Position numbers and translations under genes: made by a program
Notes under the pieces: generated by a model
What the model was told of the DNA's origin: nothing
Databases searched by the model: none
The model's input: the letters and a program-made list of their open reading frames with translations, nothing else
In this document: piece after piece, positions 7,178-15,815 of the stretch
How the letters are laid out: each line of letters starts with the position of its first letter
Position numbering within the stretch: position 1 is the first letter of the stretch
Origin: UBA6059 sp965227155
GTDB lineage: Bacteria > Bacteroidota > Bacteroidia > Cytophagales > Cyclobacteriaceae
Assembly: GCA_965227155.1 (NCBI GenBank)
Contig: OZ245731.1
Coordinates: forward strand, 2,108,001-2,172,000
DNA: 64,000 bases
Direction of reading: 5' to 3'

Positions 7178-8497
7178 ATGATGAGACATATTTTTTTATT
7201 TGGCAGCCTGCTCCTGGTCATTTCAGGATGTGCACCTGAATCGAAGCTATGGACCGCCCAACCGCCTGATGGTGAAGCTCAGGACATCAATCAGGCACTT
7301 CAGCAGCAGCTGATTCTTGCCAATGATGGTGATACTATTACCCTGGAGCCGGGTGTTTTCAGCTTCAGCAGAAGCTTGATCATGGAAGGCAAAAATGACA
7401 TCCTCATTCAGGGTGCGGGCATCGACCAGACCATCCTGACCTTCGCGGCACAAGAAGAAGGTGCAGAGGGCATGCGCATCTCAAACGGCCGCAATATTAC
7501 GCTGGCCGACTTTACCATTCAGGATGCAAAAGGTGACAACATCAAGATCAATGATGTGGATGGACTGAATTTACTCAATATCAAATCGGAGTGGACCGGC
7601 ACGCCTGACAAAGACAATGGCGCTTATGCCCTGTATCCTGTCATGTGCAAAAATGTGCTGATCGATGGCAATATCGCTATTGGCGCTTCCGATGCGGGTA
7701 TCTATGTTGGGCAGTCGGAGCGGGTAATTGTACGCAACTCCAAAGCCTATAACAATGTGGCCGGGATAGAGATCGAAAATACCATCGATGCAGATGTGTA
7801 CAATAACGAAGCGCGCGACAATACGGGTGGCATTTTGGTGTTTGACCTGCCGGGCCTGAGCCAGCTGGGCAGAAAGGTGCGGGTATTCAATAATGTGGTG
7901 GCAGACAACAACTACATCAATTTTGCTCCACCGGGCAATATTGTGGGTGCCGTGCCTCCCGGTACAGGTGTGATGGTGCTGGCTTCTAAAGAGGTAGAAA
8001 TATTCGACAATGAAATTACCGATAATCAAACCGCCGGGGTGGCGTTGATCAGCTATGAGTTTGTAGAAGCCACCAGCGATGTGGATGGGCAGGAAGGAGG
8101 CGAGGAGCTTTCTATGGAAAACAATCTGCAGCGGTACAAAACGGACCAGGCGTACGATCCTTACCCTTCAGCCATCAGTGTACGGGATAACCGTATTGCC
8201 AACCGACATACCTGGCCCACTTTCGAAAATGATATTGGCTACCTGCTCACCTATAAGTTCTGGTTTGACCGTCCACAGATATTGCATGACGGTATCATGG
8301 ACCCTAAGCTGGTAGATGGCAATGGTCAACTTACTGGAAACAAACGCATTTGTATCACCAGCAATGGCACCGATGCAGCCAACCTAGATGCAGCCAATGA
8401 GTTTGCCAACCTGGCGATCAACCCCCCGGCTTATGACTGCAGTTTACCCCCCATTACCCCAACTGATCTAACTCAGAAAATGGTAGCCGATGAGTAG
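7178..8497 (+). CDS. Right-handed parallel beta-helix repeat lipoprotein
   Basis: A 439-residue lipoprotein: the signal MMRHIFLFGSLLLVISGC ends in the lipobox ISGC, so the ATG at 7178 (or 7181) is the best start; in-frame ATGs at 7160 and 7094 only lengthen the n-region. Repeats of the parallel beta-helix type follow (NGRNITLADFTIQDAKGDNI, VRNSKAYNNVAGIEIENT, VFDNEITDNQTAG and similar, about residues 95-330), with a C-terminal domain to 439. The combination with the downstream diheme cytochrome matches the TIGR03805/TIGR03806 gene pair described as regular neighbours of unknown function. The stop overlaps the cytochrome start by 8 bases. Beta-helix proteins often bind or cleave carbohydrate; here no catalytic site can be named. 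Confidence 0.85.
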   Translation: MMRHIFLFGSLLLVISGCAPESKLWTAQPPDGEAQDINQALQQQLILANDGDTITLEPGVFSFSRSLIMEGKNDILIQGAGIDQTILTFAAQEEGAEGMRISNGRNITLADFTIQDAKGDNIKINDVDGLNLLNIKSEWTGTPDKDNGAYALYPVMCKNVLIDGNIAIGASDAGIYVGQSERVIVRNSKAYNNVAGIEIENTIDADVYNNEARDNTGGILVFDLPGLSQLGRKVRVFNNVVADNNYINFAPPGNIVGAVPPGTGVMVLASKEVEIFDNEITDNQTAGVALISYEFVEATSDVDGQEGGEELSMENNLQRYKTDQAYDPYPSAISVRDNRIANRHTWPTFENDIGYLLTYKFWFDRPQILHDGIMDPKLVDGNGQLTGNKRICITSNGTDAANLDAANEFANLAINPPAYDCSLPPITPTDLTQKMVADE

Positions 8498-9596
8498 GTG
8501 GTTGTACACCATAGCGATAGTAGTATTATGGTCTTGCGGTAGCGAACCAGGGCAGGAAGTTAAAGCACCCAAAAAGAAACTGCGGACCAACAATGACTAT
8601 ATCCGCACTACGCGCGCAGATTTGGGGCTTGGGCTTGACAAGCTATCAGAGTACGGTTTTTTCGAGGAACCCCTACGTACACTTACCCCTGTTGAGGATG
8701 TGGTGCCTTACACATTGAACACCCCCCTTTTCAGTGATTACGCTCAGAAGAAACGATTCGTGCGCCTACCCGAAGGTGCTCAGGCTACCTACCATCCTAC
8801 TGAGGTGATGGATTTTCCGGAGGGGACGGTGCTCATCAAAAATTTCTATTACCCTGCCGACTACAATCAACCTGAGGCAGATCAAAAAATCATTGAGACC
8901 AGGCTGTTGATCAAGGAGGGGGCACAATGGAAGCCCTTGAGTTATATCTGGAATGATGAGCAGATGGAGGCATACCTGGAGGTAACGGGTGGCATTGTGG
9001 ATGTCAATTGGCGCAATGCAGATGGGGTCATTCAAAAGGCGGCTTACTCCATTCCCAACCTCAACCAATGTAAGAATTGTCATGCCTACAACCAGGAAGT
9101 AAGGCCCATTGGCCCTACAGCCCGTCAGCTCAATGGCGAGCTGGAATATGCCCACGGCACTGCCAATCAACTGGAACATTGGGCGGCCAGGGGTATGCTG
9201 GATCAACTTCCCGAAGTGCCCGCGCGACCACAGCTGGCGGTATGGAATGATCCAGCCAGCGGCAGCCTTGAGGATAGGGCACGGGCTTATCTGGATATCA
9301 ACTGTGGCTCCTGTCATCGCGCCGAAGGTACCGGCAACACATCCGGATTATTCCTCACTTATCATCAGGAGGCTAATAGCCGTGCTTATGGCCTGAAAAA
9401 ATCGCCCGTTGCAGCAGGCCGTGGTTCGGGTGGTCTGCAGTATGATATTTTCCCCGGCAAACCGGAAGCATCCATTTTGCTACACCGTATGCGATCCACC
9501 GATCCCGGGGTAATGATGCCTGAGATTGGGCGCGGCATGGTGCATGAAGAAGGGGTAGCCCTGATCGAGGAATGGATCCGTTCTTTGGGGGATTAA
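8490..9596 (+). CDS. SO2930-family diheme c-type cytochrome lipoprotein
   Basis: A 368-residue protein with a lipoprotein signal (MSRWLYTIAIVVLWSC). Two c-type heme motifs are present, CKNCH (about residue 193) in NLNQCKNCHAYNQEVRP and CGSCH (about residue 273) in INCGSCHRAEGTG. Distal methionines may come from the MMPEIGRG region near the C-terminus. Sequence and context (an upstream beta-helix lipoprotein overlapping by 8 bases) fit the TIGR03806 family. It should sit on the periplasmic face of the membrane and accept or pass electrons, perhaps to or from the beta-helix partner's substrate. The last codons are duplicated about 1 kb downstream, beyond the RAYT cassette. Confidence 0.88.
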   Translation: MSRWLYTIAIVVLWSCGSEPGQEVKAPKKKLRTNNDYIRTTRADLGLGLDKLSEYGFFEEPLRTLTPVEDVVPYTLNTPLFSDYAQKKRFVRLPEGAQATYHPTEVMDFPEGTVLIKNFYYPADYNQPEADQKIIETRLLIKEGAQWKPLSYIWNDEQMEAYLEVTGGIVDVNWRNADGVIQKAAYSIPNLNQCKNCHAYNQEVRPIGPTARQLNGELEYAHGTANQLEHWAARGMLDQLPEVPARPQLAVWNDPASGSLEDRARAYLDINCGSCHRAEGTGNTSGLFLTYHQEANSRAYGLKKSPVAAGRGSGGLQYDIFPGKPEASILLHRMRSTDPGVMMPEIGRGMVHEEGVALIEEWIRSLGD

Positions 9597-9741
9597 AATA
9601 TTGATTTCTGAAACTATACAGGTGGCAAAATTTTGGCTTTCCGATATCAGTTAAATCATGTTAGGACAAATCCTTTAAAGTGTTAACAGTAAACTTCTTG
9701 AATTGGTGAGAATTCTCAAATTTTGAGTTACTAAATAGTTG

Positions 9742-10302
9742 CCATGGGCTTTAGCCCGTGGGTTATTTTATGTAAATAAAGGCTTTAGCCACTAACTTTA
9801 GCGAATGCCATTTATCAAAATTTGGATACATGCCGTTTGGTCTACAAAAAACAGAGCGCCACTTCTAGAAAAAGCTATTCGAGAATCCATTATTGAGCAT
9901 ATAAAAATCAATGCTAGAGAGAAAGGTATTTATTTGGATACGATCAATGGGTATGTTGATCATTTGCATTGTCTAATATCATTAAAAGGAGATCAGACCT
10001 TGGCCAAAACTATACAGTTGATCAAAGGAGAATCGGCATTTTGGATTAATAAGGAAGGCTTAACTAAAGCAAAGTTTGTCTGGCAGAGCGAATATTTTGC
10101 CGTTTCGGTTAGCGAGTCACAATTAGCTAAAGTGAGGCGGTATATAATTAACCAGCCCAACCATCATCGGAAAAAGAGCTTTCAGGAGGAGTATGATGAA
10201 TTCATGGAGAAATACAGGTTCGATAAATTTAGCGGCTAAAGCCTTTTTGGACTTGATTGACAGAATCCACGGGTTAAAACCCGTGGCAGTTAAAACCCGT
10301 GG
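9742..10302 (+). mobile_element. REP/RAYT cassette (IS200-like, non-autonomous repeat ends)
   Basis: The transposase gene 9805-10239 is bracketed by inverted hairpins. On the left, CCATGGGC-TTTA-GCCCGTGG (9742-9761) and GGCTTTAGCC (9781-9790). On the right, GGCTAAAGCC (10234-10243) and CCACGGGTT-AA-AACCCGTGG (10267-10286), with a partial extra copy at 10294-10302. Left and right ends are near-perfect reverse complements. This is the structure described for REP-associated tyrosine transposases. The right-hand inner hairpin contains the stop codon of the transposase gene. Confidence 0.8.
9805..10239 (+). CDS. REP-associated tyrosine transposase (Y1, IS200/IS605 type)
   Basis: A 144-residue Y1 HUH transposase. 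The metal-binding HUH motif is H53-L-H55 in YVDHLHCLISL, and the catalytic tyrosine is Y113 in RRYIINQPNHH. The opening MPFIKIWIHAVWSTKNRAPL is characteristic of the family, whose normal length is about 140-180 residues. The enzyme cuts and joins single-stranded DNA at hairpin-marked ends. Both catalytic elements are intact, so the protein should be active. Flanking hairpins form a REP-type pair. RAYTs are usually single-copy domesticated genes rather than expanding insertion sequences; copy number here cannot be judged from one window. Confidence 0.9.
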   Translation: MPFIKIWIHAVWSTKNRAPLLEKAIRESIIEHIKINAREKGIYLDTINGYVDHLHCLISLKGDQTLAKTIQLIKGESAFWINKEGLTKAKFVWQSEYFAVSVSESQLAKVRRYIINQPNHHRKKSFQEEYDEFMEKYRFDKFSG

Positions 10303-10695
10303 CAGTTAACAGCCAGGAGGACATTCGAAACTTATACTAGATGAAATCAACAGCAGTTAGAATCCTTGGTGGTTAAAAAAAAGTGATCGCTATGTGATGT
10401 GCCACTTTTACCATAATTCCCTTTACATGAAAATATGTCTCAAAATATCCTCAGGAAACTCGAAAGATTTTTGAAACACCTTTGATTCTTAATACCTCAA
10501 TAGCTTAGTGACAAGGAAGTTGAAAATATACAAAAAGGGTAGCCCTGATCGAGGAATGGATCCGTTCTTTGGGTGATTGAAGACCAGCATTTTAGGCTCC
10601 TTACCGGGGTTAAATAAACTTAACAAAGCTATAACCTCGGGGTAATTACATTCTCTATTTAAAATCGTAGTATAGCCTTTAAGAAAAATAGAGCA
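10303..10695. repeat. Gap with a second copy of the cytochrome 3' end at 10537-10580
   Basis: The only structured part of this roughly 390-base gap is 10537-10580, which matches the last 44 bases of the diheme cytochrome gene (9553-9596) at 42 of 44 positions. The copy still reads VALIEEWIRSLGD-stop: one change is synonymous (GGG to GGT) and the other turns TAA into TGA. The segment between the two copies is the RAYT cassette plus unrelated sequence. The rest of the gap is AT-rich and no gene is seen. Confidence 0.75.
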
Positions 10696-10914
10696 ATGTT
10701 TAAGCTTACCCCACAGTTTTTAGAAGGTTTAAAATTCATCAGGATTTCAGAGCTCCCTTCCGAGCAATCCCAAAGCCTCATTAGCTGGCTTTCTCGAAAA
10801 GGTATTCTTACCCTTTCCGTGGATGGTGTGGATATGGAAGATTGTGTAGACTATGAAGATTATGATTATTGGTATCATAATTATTTACGCAAGGAGCTGA
10901 ATCCGGATTTTTAG
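10696..10914 (+). CDS. Small acidic hypothetical protein
   Basis: A 72-residue ORF beginning MFKLTPQFLEGLKFIRISEL and ending in an acidic, aromatic tail (DYEDYDYWYHNYLRKELNPD). No signal peptide, membrane helix or known motif. Its composition and codon use look coding, and it has its own start just after a region with no competing ORF. I do not recognise it. It precedes recJ by about 150 bases and may be independent. Confidence 0.55.
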   Translation: MFKLTPQFLEGLKFIRISELPSEQSQSLISWLSRKGILTLSVDGVDMEDCVDYEDYDYWYHNYLRKELNPDF

Positions 10915-11062
10915 ATCTTAATGCAAGTTGCCCATATTTTTTACTTCACCATAGGTGTAGACGGGGGAGAAGTCTCTTAAAAAAACAATTAACAAAGCTC
11001 ATTTATCATTAATCCAGGGTTTCAATCCAAACGGGAAATAGAATATTGCTAATTTTAATCCC

Positions 11063-12766
11063 ATGGAGAAAAGATGGATTTACAGGCCAGAACCTGATGA
11101 AGCAGTAGTAGATGCTTTGTCAAAATCCATCAATATCAACCAAACGCTAGCCTCCATATTGGTGCAGCGGGGTGTCAACAACTATGAGGAGGCGCAGCAT
11201 TTTTTCCGGCCCAGTCTCAAAGATCTGCACGACCCCTTTTTGATGAAGGATATGCGGGAGGCTGTAAACCGCATTTCAGATGCCATTGCCCACAATGAAA
11301 AAATCCTCATTTATGGAGATTATGATGTGGATGGCACTACCGCCGTGTCCCTGGTGTATGGTTTTCTCAACAATTTTTACAAAAACCTGGAATTCTACAT
11401 TCCGGATCGGTATACCGAGGGCTACGGCATTTCTGAGAAAGGTATTCGCTACGCACATGAAGCCAAAGTGGGGCTGATCATCGCCCTTGACTGTGGCATT
11501 AAGGCTATTCAAAAAATCCGGCTTGCCAGCGACCTGGGTATGGATGTCATCATATGTGATCACCATTTACCGGGTGAGCATATACCTGAGGCACATGCGG
11601 TACTCGATCCTAAGCGCAAAGACTGTCCCTATCCTTTCAAGGAGCTTTCGGGCTGTGGTATAGGCTTCAAGCTGATGCAGGCTTTTTGCCTACAGCAGAC
11701 CATCGCCCTCAACAGCCTCTACAATTACCTGGACCTGGTGGCTGTAAGCATTGCCAGTGATATTGTGCCTATTGTAGGAGAAAACAGAATTTTGGCACAT
11801 TTCGGTTTGCGAAAGCTCAATAAGAAGCCCTTGCCCGGCTTGCGAGCCATCATTAAAAACAGTGGCTACAAGGGGGATATTGATATATCCGGCGTGGTGT
11901 TCAGTATCGGGCCACGCATCAATGCCACAGGAAGAATCTCACACGCCAAAGCCTCTGTTGAGTTATTGCTGAGCGACAACATCGATGAGGCGCGGAAGTT
12001 CGCTGTAGATGTTGAGGATCGAAATGTGGAGCGCAAGGGTTTTGACACCTCTACTACCGAGGAGGCATTGGCACTCATAGAATCAGATGAAAAGCTAAAA
12101 TCGGCCAAATCTACTGTACTCTTCAAGGAGGATTGGCATAAGGGCGTGATAGGGATTGTAGCTTCGAGATGTGTAGAAAAATATTATCGCCCTACCATAA
12201 TCCTAACGCAATCGGCCAATAAGGCGACAGGCTCTGCCCGATCAGTAGTAGGCTTTAATGTGTACAAGGCTATTGAAGCCTGCGCCGATTTGCTGGAACA
12301 GTTTGGTGGTCACCAATATGCGGCAGGCCTTACCTTGTCATTAGATAAGGTCGGCGCATTTCAGGAGCGCTTTGAAGAGGTAGTAGCTAAGCAGATCAAG
12401 CCGGAGCAGCTCATCCCACAGATTGAAATAGACCAGACGATAGCATTGGACCAGATCAATTTCAAGTTTTTCAATATACTCAAGCAAATGGCACCCTTTG
12501 GCCCTCAAAATATGCAACCTGTATTTTGCAGTCAGCGTGTTAAAGTGGTGAACCCACCCCGTATTTTGAAAGACCAGCATCTGAAAATGTATATCAAACA
12601 GGAAGACGGCAAACAAAGTCAGGAGGCCATCGGTTTTGGAATGGCTACATATTTTGATATGATTGCCGCAGGCATGCCTTTTTCGGTGGCCTACACGATA
12701 GAAGAAAACAATTACATGGATCGGGTATCTTTGCAGCTCAACGTGAAAGATATAAAGTTTGATTAA
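11063..12766 (+). CDS. recJ: Single-stranded-DNA-specific exonuclease RecJ
   Basis: A 567-residue cytoplasmic 5'-3' single-strand exonuclease of the DHH phosphoesterase superfamily, used in recombination and mismatch repair. Visible motifs: IYGDYDVDGTTA (83-94, motif I), ALDCG (141-145, motif II), CDHHLPG (165-171, the DHH motif), and an LSGCGIGFKL stretch (195-204). The DHHA1 and OB regions follow (GIVASRCVEKYYRPTIIL and GGHQYAAGLTL). Length is normal for Bacteroidota. The stop is 20 bases before lptB, so the two may be co-transcribed. All metal ligands appear intact. Confidence 0.96.
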   Translation: MEKRWIYRPEPDEAVVDALSKSININQTLASILVQRGVNNYEEAQHFFRPSLKDLHDPFLMKDMREAVNRISDAIAHNEKILIYGDYDVDGTTAVSLVYGFLNNFYKNLEFYIPDRYTEGYGISEKGIRYAHEAKVGLIIALDCGIKAIQKIRLASDLGMDVIICDHHLPGEHIPEAHAVLDPKRKDCPYPFKELSGCGIGFKLMQAFCLQQTIALNSLYNYLDLVAVSIASDIVPIVGENRILAHFGLRKLNKKPLPGLRAIIKNSGYKGDIDISGVVFSIGPRINATGRISHAKASVELLLSDNIDEARKFAVDVEDRNVERKGFDTSTTEEALALIESDEKLKSAKSTVLFKEDWHKGVIGIVASRCVEKYYRPTIILTQSANKATGSARSVVGFNVYKAIEACADLLEQFGGHQYAAGLTLSLDKVGAFQERFEEVVAKQIKPEQLIPQIEIDQTIALDQINFKFFNILKQMAPFGPQNMQPVFCSQRVKVVNPPRILKDQHLKMYIKQEDGKQSQEAIGFGMATYFDMIAAGMPFSVAYTIEENNYMDRVSLQLNVKDIKFD

Positions 12767-12786
12767 AGCCTGGGGGTGATGTTGAT

Positions 12787-13518
12787 ATGAAGTTACGTGC
12801 GGATGATCTGGTCAAAAAATACAAGAAGCGCAATGTGGTCAACCACATTTCGGTGGAAGTGCAACAGGGAGAAATTGTAGGCCTGCTGGGTCCCAACGGT
12901 GCAGGCAAAACCACCTCCTTTTACATGATCGTAGGCCTTATAAAACCTAATAGCGGCGATATATTCTTAAACGATGAAAACATTACACCGCTGCCTATGT
13001 ACAAGCGTGCCAAGAAAGGTATCGGTTATCTGGCGCAGGAAGCTTCCGTATTCCGAAAGCTTACCGTAGAGGAAAACCTGATGGCGGTATTGGAGATGTC
13101 AAAACTTCCCAAGAAAGAGCAAAAAGAAAAGGCTGAATCGCTGCTGGAAGAGTTTAGTCTTACGCATGTGCGTAAAAACCTGGGGATGGTACTCTCCGGT
13201 GGGGAAAGGCGCCGCACAGAGATCGCCCGGGCACTCGCCCTTGATCCTAGCTTTGTATTGCTGGATGAGCCCTTTGCCGGTGTTGACCCTATTGCGGTGG
13301 AGGAAATTCAATCGATTGTAGCGCAGCTCAAAAATAAAAATATTGGAATCCTGATTACCGACCACAATGTAAACGAAACGCTCTCCATTACAGACAGGGC
13401 TTACCTGATGTTTGAGGGTAGATTGCTCAAGGCCGGTACTGCTGAGGAGTTGGCTGCTGATGAGCAGGTGAGGAAAGTTTATCTAGGAAAGCATTTTGAG
13501 TTGAAAAGGAAGATATAG
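12787..13518 (+). CDS. lptB: LPS export ABC transporter ATP-binding protein LptB
   Basis: A 243-residue ATPase with the complete ABC set: Walker A GPNGAGKT (35-42), Q-loop in YLAQEASVFRKLTVEEN, signature LSGGERRR (about 137-144), Walker B LLDEPFAGVDP (about 157-167) and the switch histidine in ILITDHNVNET. The combination YLAQEASVFRKLTVEENLM is diagnostic for LptB. In the cytoplasm it energises LptFG, which pull lipopolysaccharide out of the inner membrane toward the Lpt bridge. It is followed after 2 bases by the GH3 gene and preceded closely by recJ. LptF/G/C are not in the window. Confidence 0.96.
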   Translation: MKLRADDLVKKYKKRNVVNHISVEVQQGEIVGLLGPNGAGKTTSFYMIVGLIKPNSGDIFLNDENITPLPMYKRAKKGIGYLAQEASVFRKLTVEENLMAVLEMSKLPKKEQKEKAESLLEEFSLTHVRKNLGMVLSGGERRRTEIARALALDPSFVLLDEPFAGVDPIAVEEIQSIVAQLKNKNIGILITDHNVNETLSITDRAYLMFEGRLLKAGTAEELAADEQVRKVYLGKHFELKRKI

Positions 13519-13520
13519 GT

Positions 13521-15056
13521 ATGAAGCTCTTTAACTCCATCGTTACCTGGGCGCTGAAGAAGCGTATTACGCAGATTGAGCAATTCATGCAGAATCCTCA
13601 CGAGACTCAGCAGTCTTTGTTGAAACACCTGATTGGAAAAGCAAAGCATACAGAGTACGGCAAGCAATACGGGTTTAAGGATATCCGTACGGTCGAGCAG
13701 TTTCAAAGCAACGTTCCGATAGCATCTTACGAAGAGCTCTACCCTTATATTGAAAAGCTGCTTGAGGGTAAGCAAAATATACTTTGGCCTACTAAGGTTT
13801 CCTGGTTTGCGAAAAGCTCTGGTACCACAAACGCCCGCAGCAAATTTATCCCGGTGAGCAACGAAGCGCTGGAAGACTGCCATTTTAAGGGTGGTAAAGA
13901 CCTGATCTCTATCTACATCAATAACAATCCTGAGACACAGGTTTTCACGGGTAAGGGTTTGGCCATTGGTGGTAGCCACCAAATCAATCAGTTTGACAAA
14001 AACGCCAACTCCTTTTACGGGGACGTATCTGCGGTTATACTAAAAAATCTGCCTTTGTGGGCACAGTTTGTCAAGACACCACCGCTTGATATCGCCTTAA
14101 TGAATGAGTGGGAGGCCAAGATCGATAAGATGGCCGAGGTGACCGCTGAGGAAAATGTAACCAGCATGTCGGGTGTCCCTACCTGGACCTATGTGCTGCT
14201 GAAGAAAATACTGGAGCTGAAAGGAAAATCAGACATCCGCGAGGTTTGGCCTAACCTGGAGCTCTTCATACACGGGGCTGTTGCTTTTGAGCCCTATCAG
14301 GACCTTTTCAATACCATCATTCCCGGCGCGGACATGCGTTACATGGAAACCTACAATGCTTCTGAAGGGTTTTTTGCCATTCAGGATCAGCCTAAGAGTG
14401 ACGAGATGCTGCTCATGCTGGATTATGGGATTTACTACGAGTTTGTACCCTTTCATGAGATAGACAATGAAAACCCCAAAGTGTTGACGCTTGATCAGGT
14501 AGAGGTCGGTAAGAACTATGCTTTGCTGATTACGACCAATGCAGGCTTATGGCGATATAAAATTGGGGATACCATCAAGTTTACCAGTATCGATCCTTAT
14601 CGCATAAAAATCACTGGAAGAACGAAGCATTTTATCAATGCTTTCGGGGAGGAGGTGATCATTGAAAATGCAGAGCATGCGATCACCGAGGCTTGCAGGG
14701 CAACGCACGCTATTGTCAATAACTTCACTGCTGCACCTCGCTACCTGGCCAACAACTCCAAGGGTGGCCACGAATGGGTGATTGAATTTACCAAAGTACC
14801 TGATGATAGAGCAAAATTTGCTGATATACTGGACAGGGTATTGCAGGAGATCAACTCTGATTATGAAGCCAAGCGGCATAAAGACATTGCTCTGGAAAAG
14901 CCGCTGATCCATTTTGTAGAAGAAGGAACCTTTCATCAATGGATGAAGAGCAGAGGGAAATTGGGGGGGCAAAATAAAGTACCACGGCTGTCTAACAACC
15001 GTGAATACCTCGATAGCATCCTGGTACAGATTGACCAGGTGCAGGTGGGAAATTGA
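13521..15056 (+). CDS. GH3 auxin-responsive promoter family protein
   Basis: A 511-residue adenylate-forming enzyme homologous to plant GH3 acyl-amido synthetases. ATP/AMP-binding elements are visible: SSGTTNARSKFIPVS (about residues 95-109), the YNASEGFF motif (about 278-285) and the C-terminal hinge block IKITGRTKHFINAFGEEV (about 358-375). GH3 enzymes join carboxylic acids to amino acids through an acyl-AMP; bacterial members are common in Bacteroidota but have no established substrate. The gene starts 2 bases after lptB, consistent with an envelope or lipid role, though this is inference. Its end is only 4 bases from the convergent sdhB stop, without a terminator between. Confidence 0.92.
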   Translation: MKLFNSIVTWALKKRITQIEQFMQNPHETQQSLLKHLIGKAKHTEYGKQYGFKDIRTVEQFQSNVPIASYEELYPYIEKLLEGKQNILWPTKVSWFAKSSGTTNARSKFIPVSNEALEDCHFKGGKDLISIYINNNPETQVFTGKGLAIGGSHQINQFDKNANSFYGDVSAVILKNLPLWAQFVKTPPLDIALMNEWEAKIDKMAEVTAEENVTSMSGVPTWTYVLLKKILELKGKSDIREVWPNLELFIHGAVAFEPYQDLFNTIIPGADMRYMETYNASEGFFAIQDQPKSDEMLLMLDYGIYYEFVPFHEIDNENPKVLTLDQVEVGKNYALLITTNAGLWRYKIGDTIKFTSIDPYRIKITGRTKHFINAFGEEVIIENAEHAITEACRATHAIVNNFTAAPRYLANNSKGGHEWVIEFTKVPDDRAKFADILDRVLQEINSDYEAKRHKDIALEKPLIHFVEEGTFHQWMKSRGKLGGQNKVPRLSNNREYLDSILVQIDQVQVGN

Positions 15057-15060
15057 AATT

Positions 15061-15795
15061 CTACAATGCTTTCAGGTACTCCTTGTTCATCATCACGATT
15101 GTGCTGAGTGAAATTTGCTGAGGGCATACGGCCTCACACGCACCCGTAACGCTGCAGGCCCCAAAGCCTTCTTTATCCATTTGTTCGACCATCGACTTTA
15201 CCCGACGTGCTGCCTCAGGCTTGCCCTGCGGGAGCTGAGCAAGGTGTGCTACTTTAGCTCCGGTAAATAGCGAAGCGCTGGCATTTTTGCAGCTCGCTAC
15301 ACAGGCTCCGCAACCAATACAGCTGGCAGCATCCAACGCTGATTCAGCCTCTTCGAATGACACAGGAATAGCGTGGGCATCAGGTGCCTGACCGGTATTT
15401 ACAGATATGAATCCACCGGCAGCAATGATCCTATCAAAGGCTGACCGGTCCACCTTAAGGTCTTTTTTGATAGGGAAGCTTCTAGCACGGAAAGGCTCCA
15501 CAATAATGGTATCACCATCCTCGAACTGGCGCAGGTAGACCTGGCAGCTGGTTTGATGCTCACCGGGGCCATGTGCCTCACCGTTGATCCATACACCGCA
15601 CTGCCCACAGATGCCTTCCCGGCAGTCATGGTCAAACTCTATCGGCCTTTTGCCTTCGGTAATTAAGTTTTCGTTGACCAGGTCAATGGCTTCAAAAAGC
15701 GACAAGTTTGGGGTAAGATTATCGAGCGTATGTTTTTCGAAATTTCCTTTTGCTTCCTTATTGTCCTGTCTCCAGATTTTTAGGGTAATTCTCAT
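15061..15795 (-). CDS. sdhB: Succinate dehydrogenase/fumarate reductase iron-sulfur subunit
   Basis: A 244-residue electron-transfer subunit. The N-terminal ferredoxin domain has the [2Fe-2S] cysteines in DCREGICGQCGVWING and TSCQ; the C-terminal domain has CIGCGACVASCK and CSVTGACEAVCP, providing [4Fe-4S] and [3Fe-4S] ligands. It carries electrons between the flavin of SdhA and quinone in the membrane. All expected cysteines are present. It is the last gene of the long leftward V-ATPase/stress/Sdh cluster, 20 bases after sdhA. No cytochrome b anchor (sdhC) follows or precedes, unlike the usual Bacteroidota order sdhC-sdhA-sdhB. Confidence 0.93.
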   Translation of the reverse strand: MRITLKIWRQDNKEAKGNFEKHTLDNLTPNLSLFEAIDLVNENLITEGKRPIEFDHDCREGICGQCGVWINGEAHGPGEHQTSCQVYLRQFEDGDTIIVEPFRARSFPIKKDLKVDRSAFDRIIAAGGFISVNTGQAPDAHAIPVSFEEAESALDAASCIGCGACVASCKNASASLFTGAKVAHLAQLPQGKPEAARRVKSMVEQMDKEGFGACSVTGACEAVCPQQISLSTIVMMNKEYLKAL

Positions 15796-15815
15796 GCCAT
15801 AAAACGTTTTTTGAT

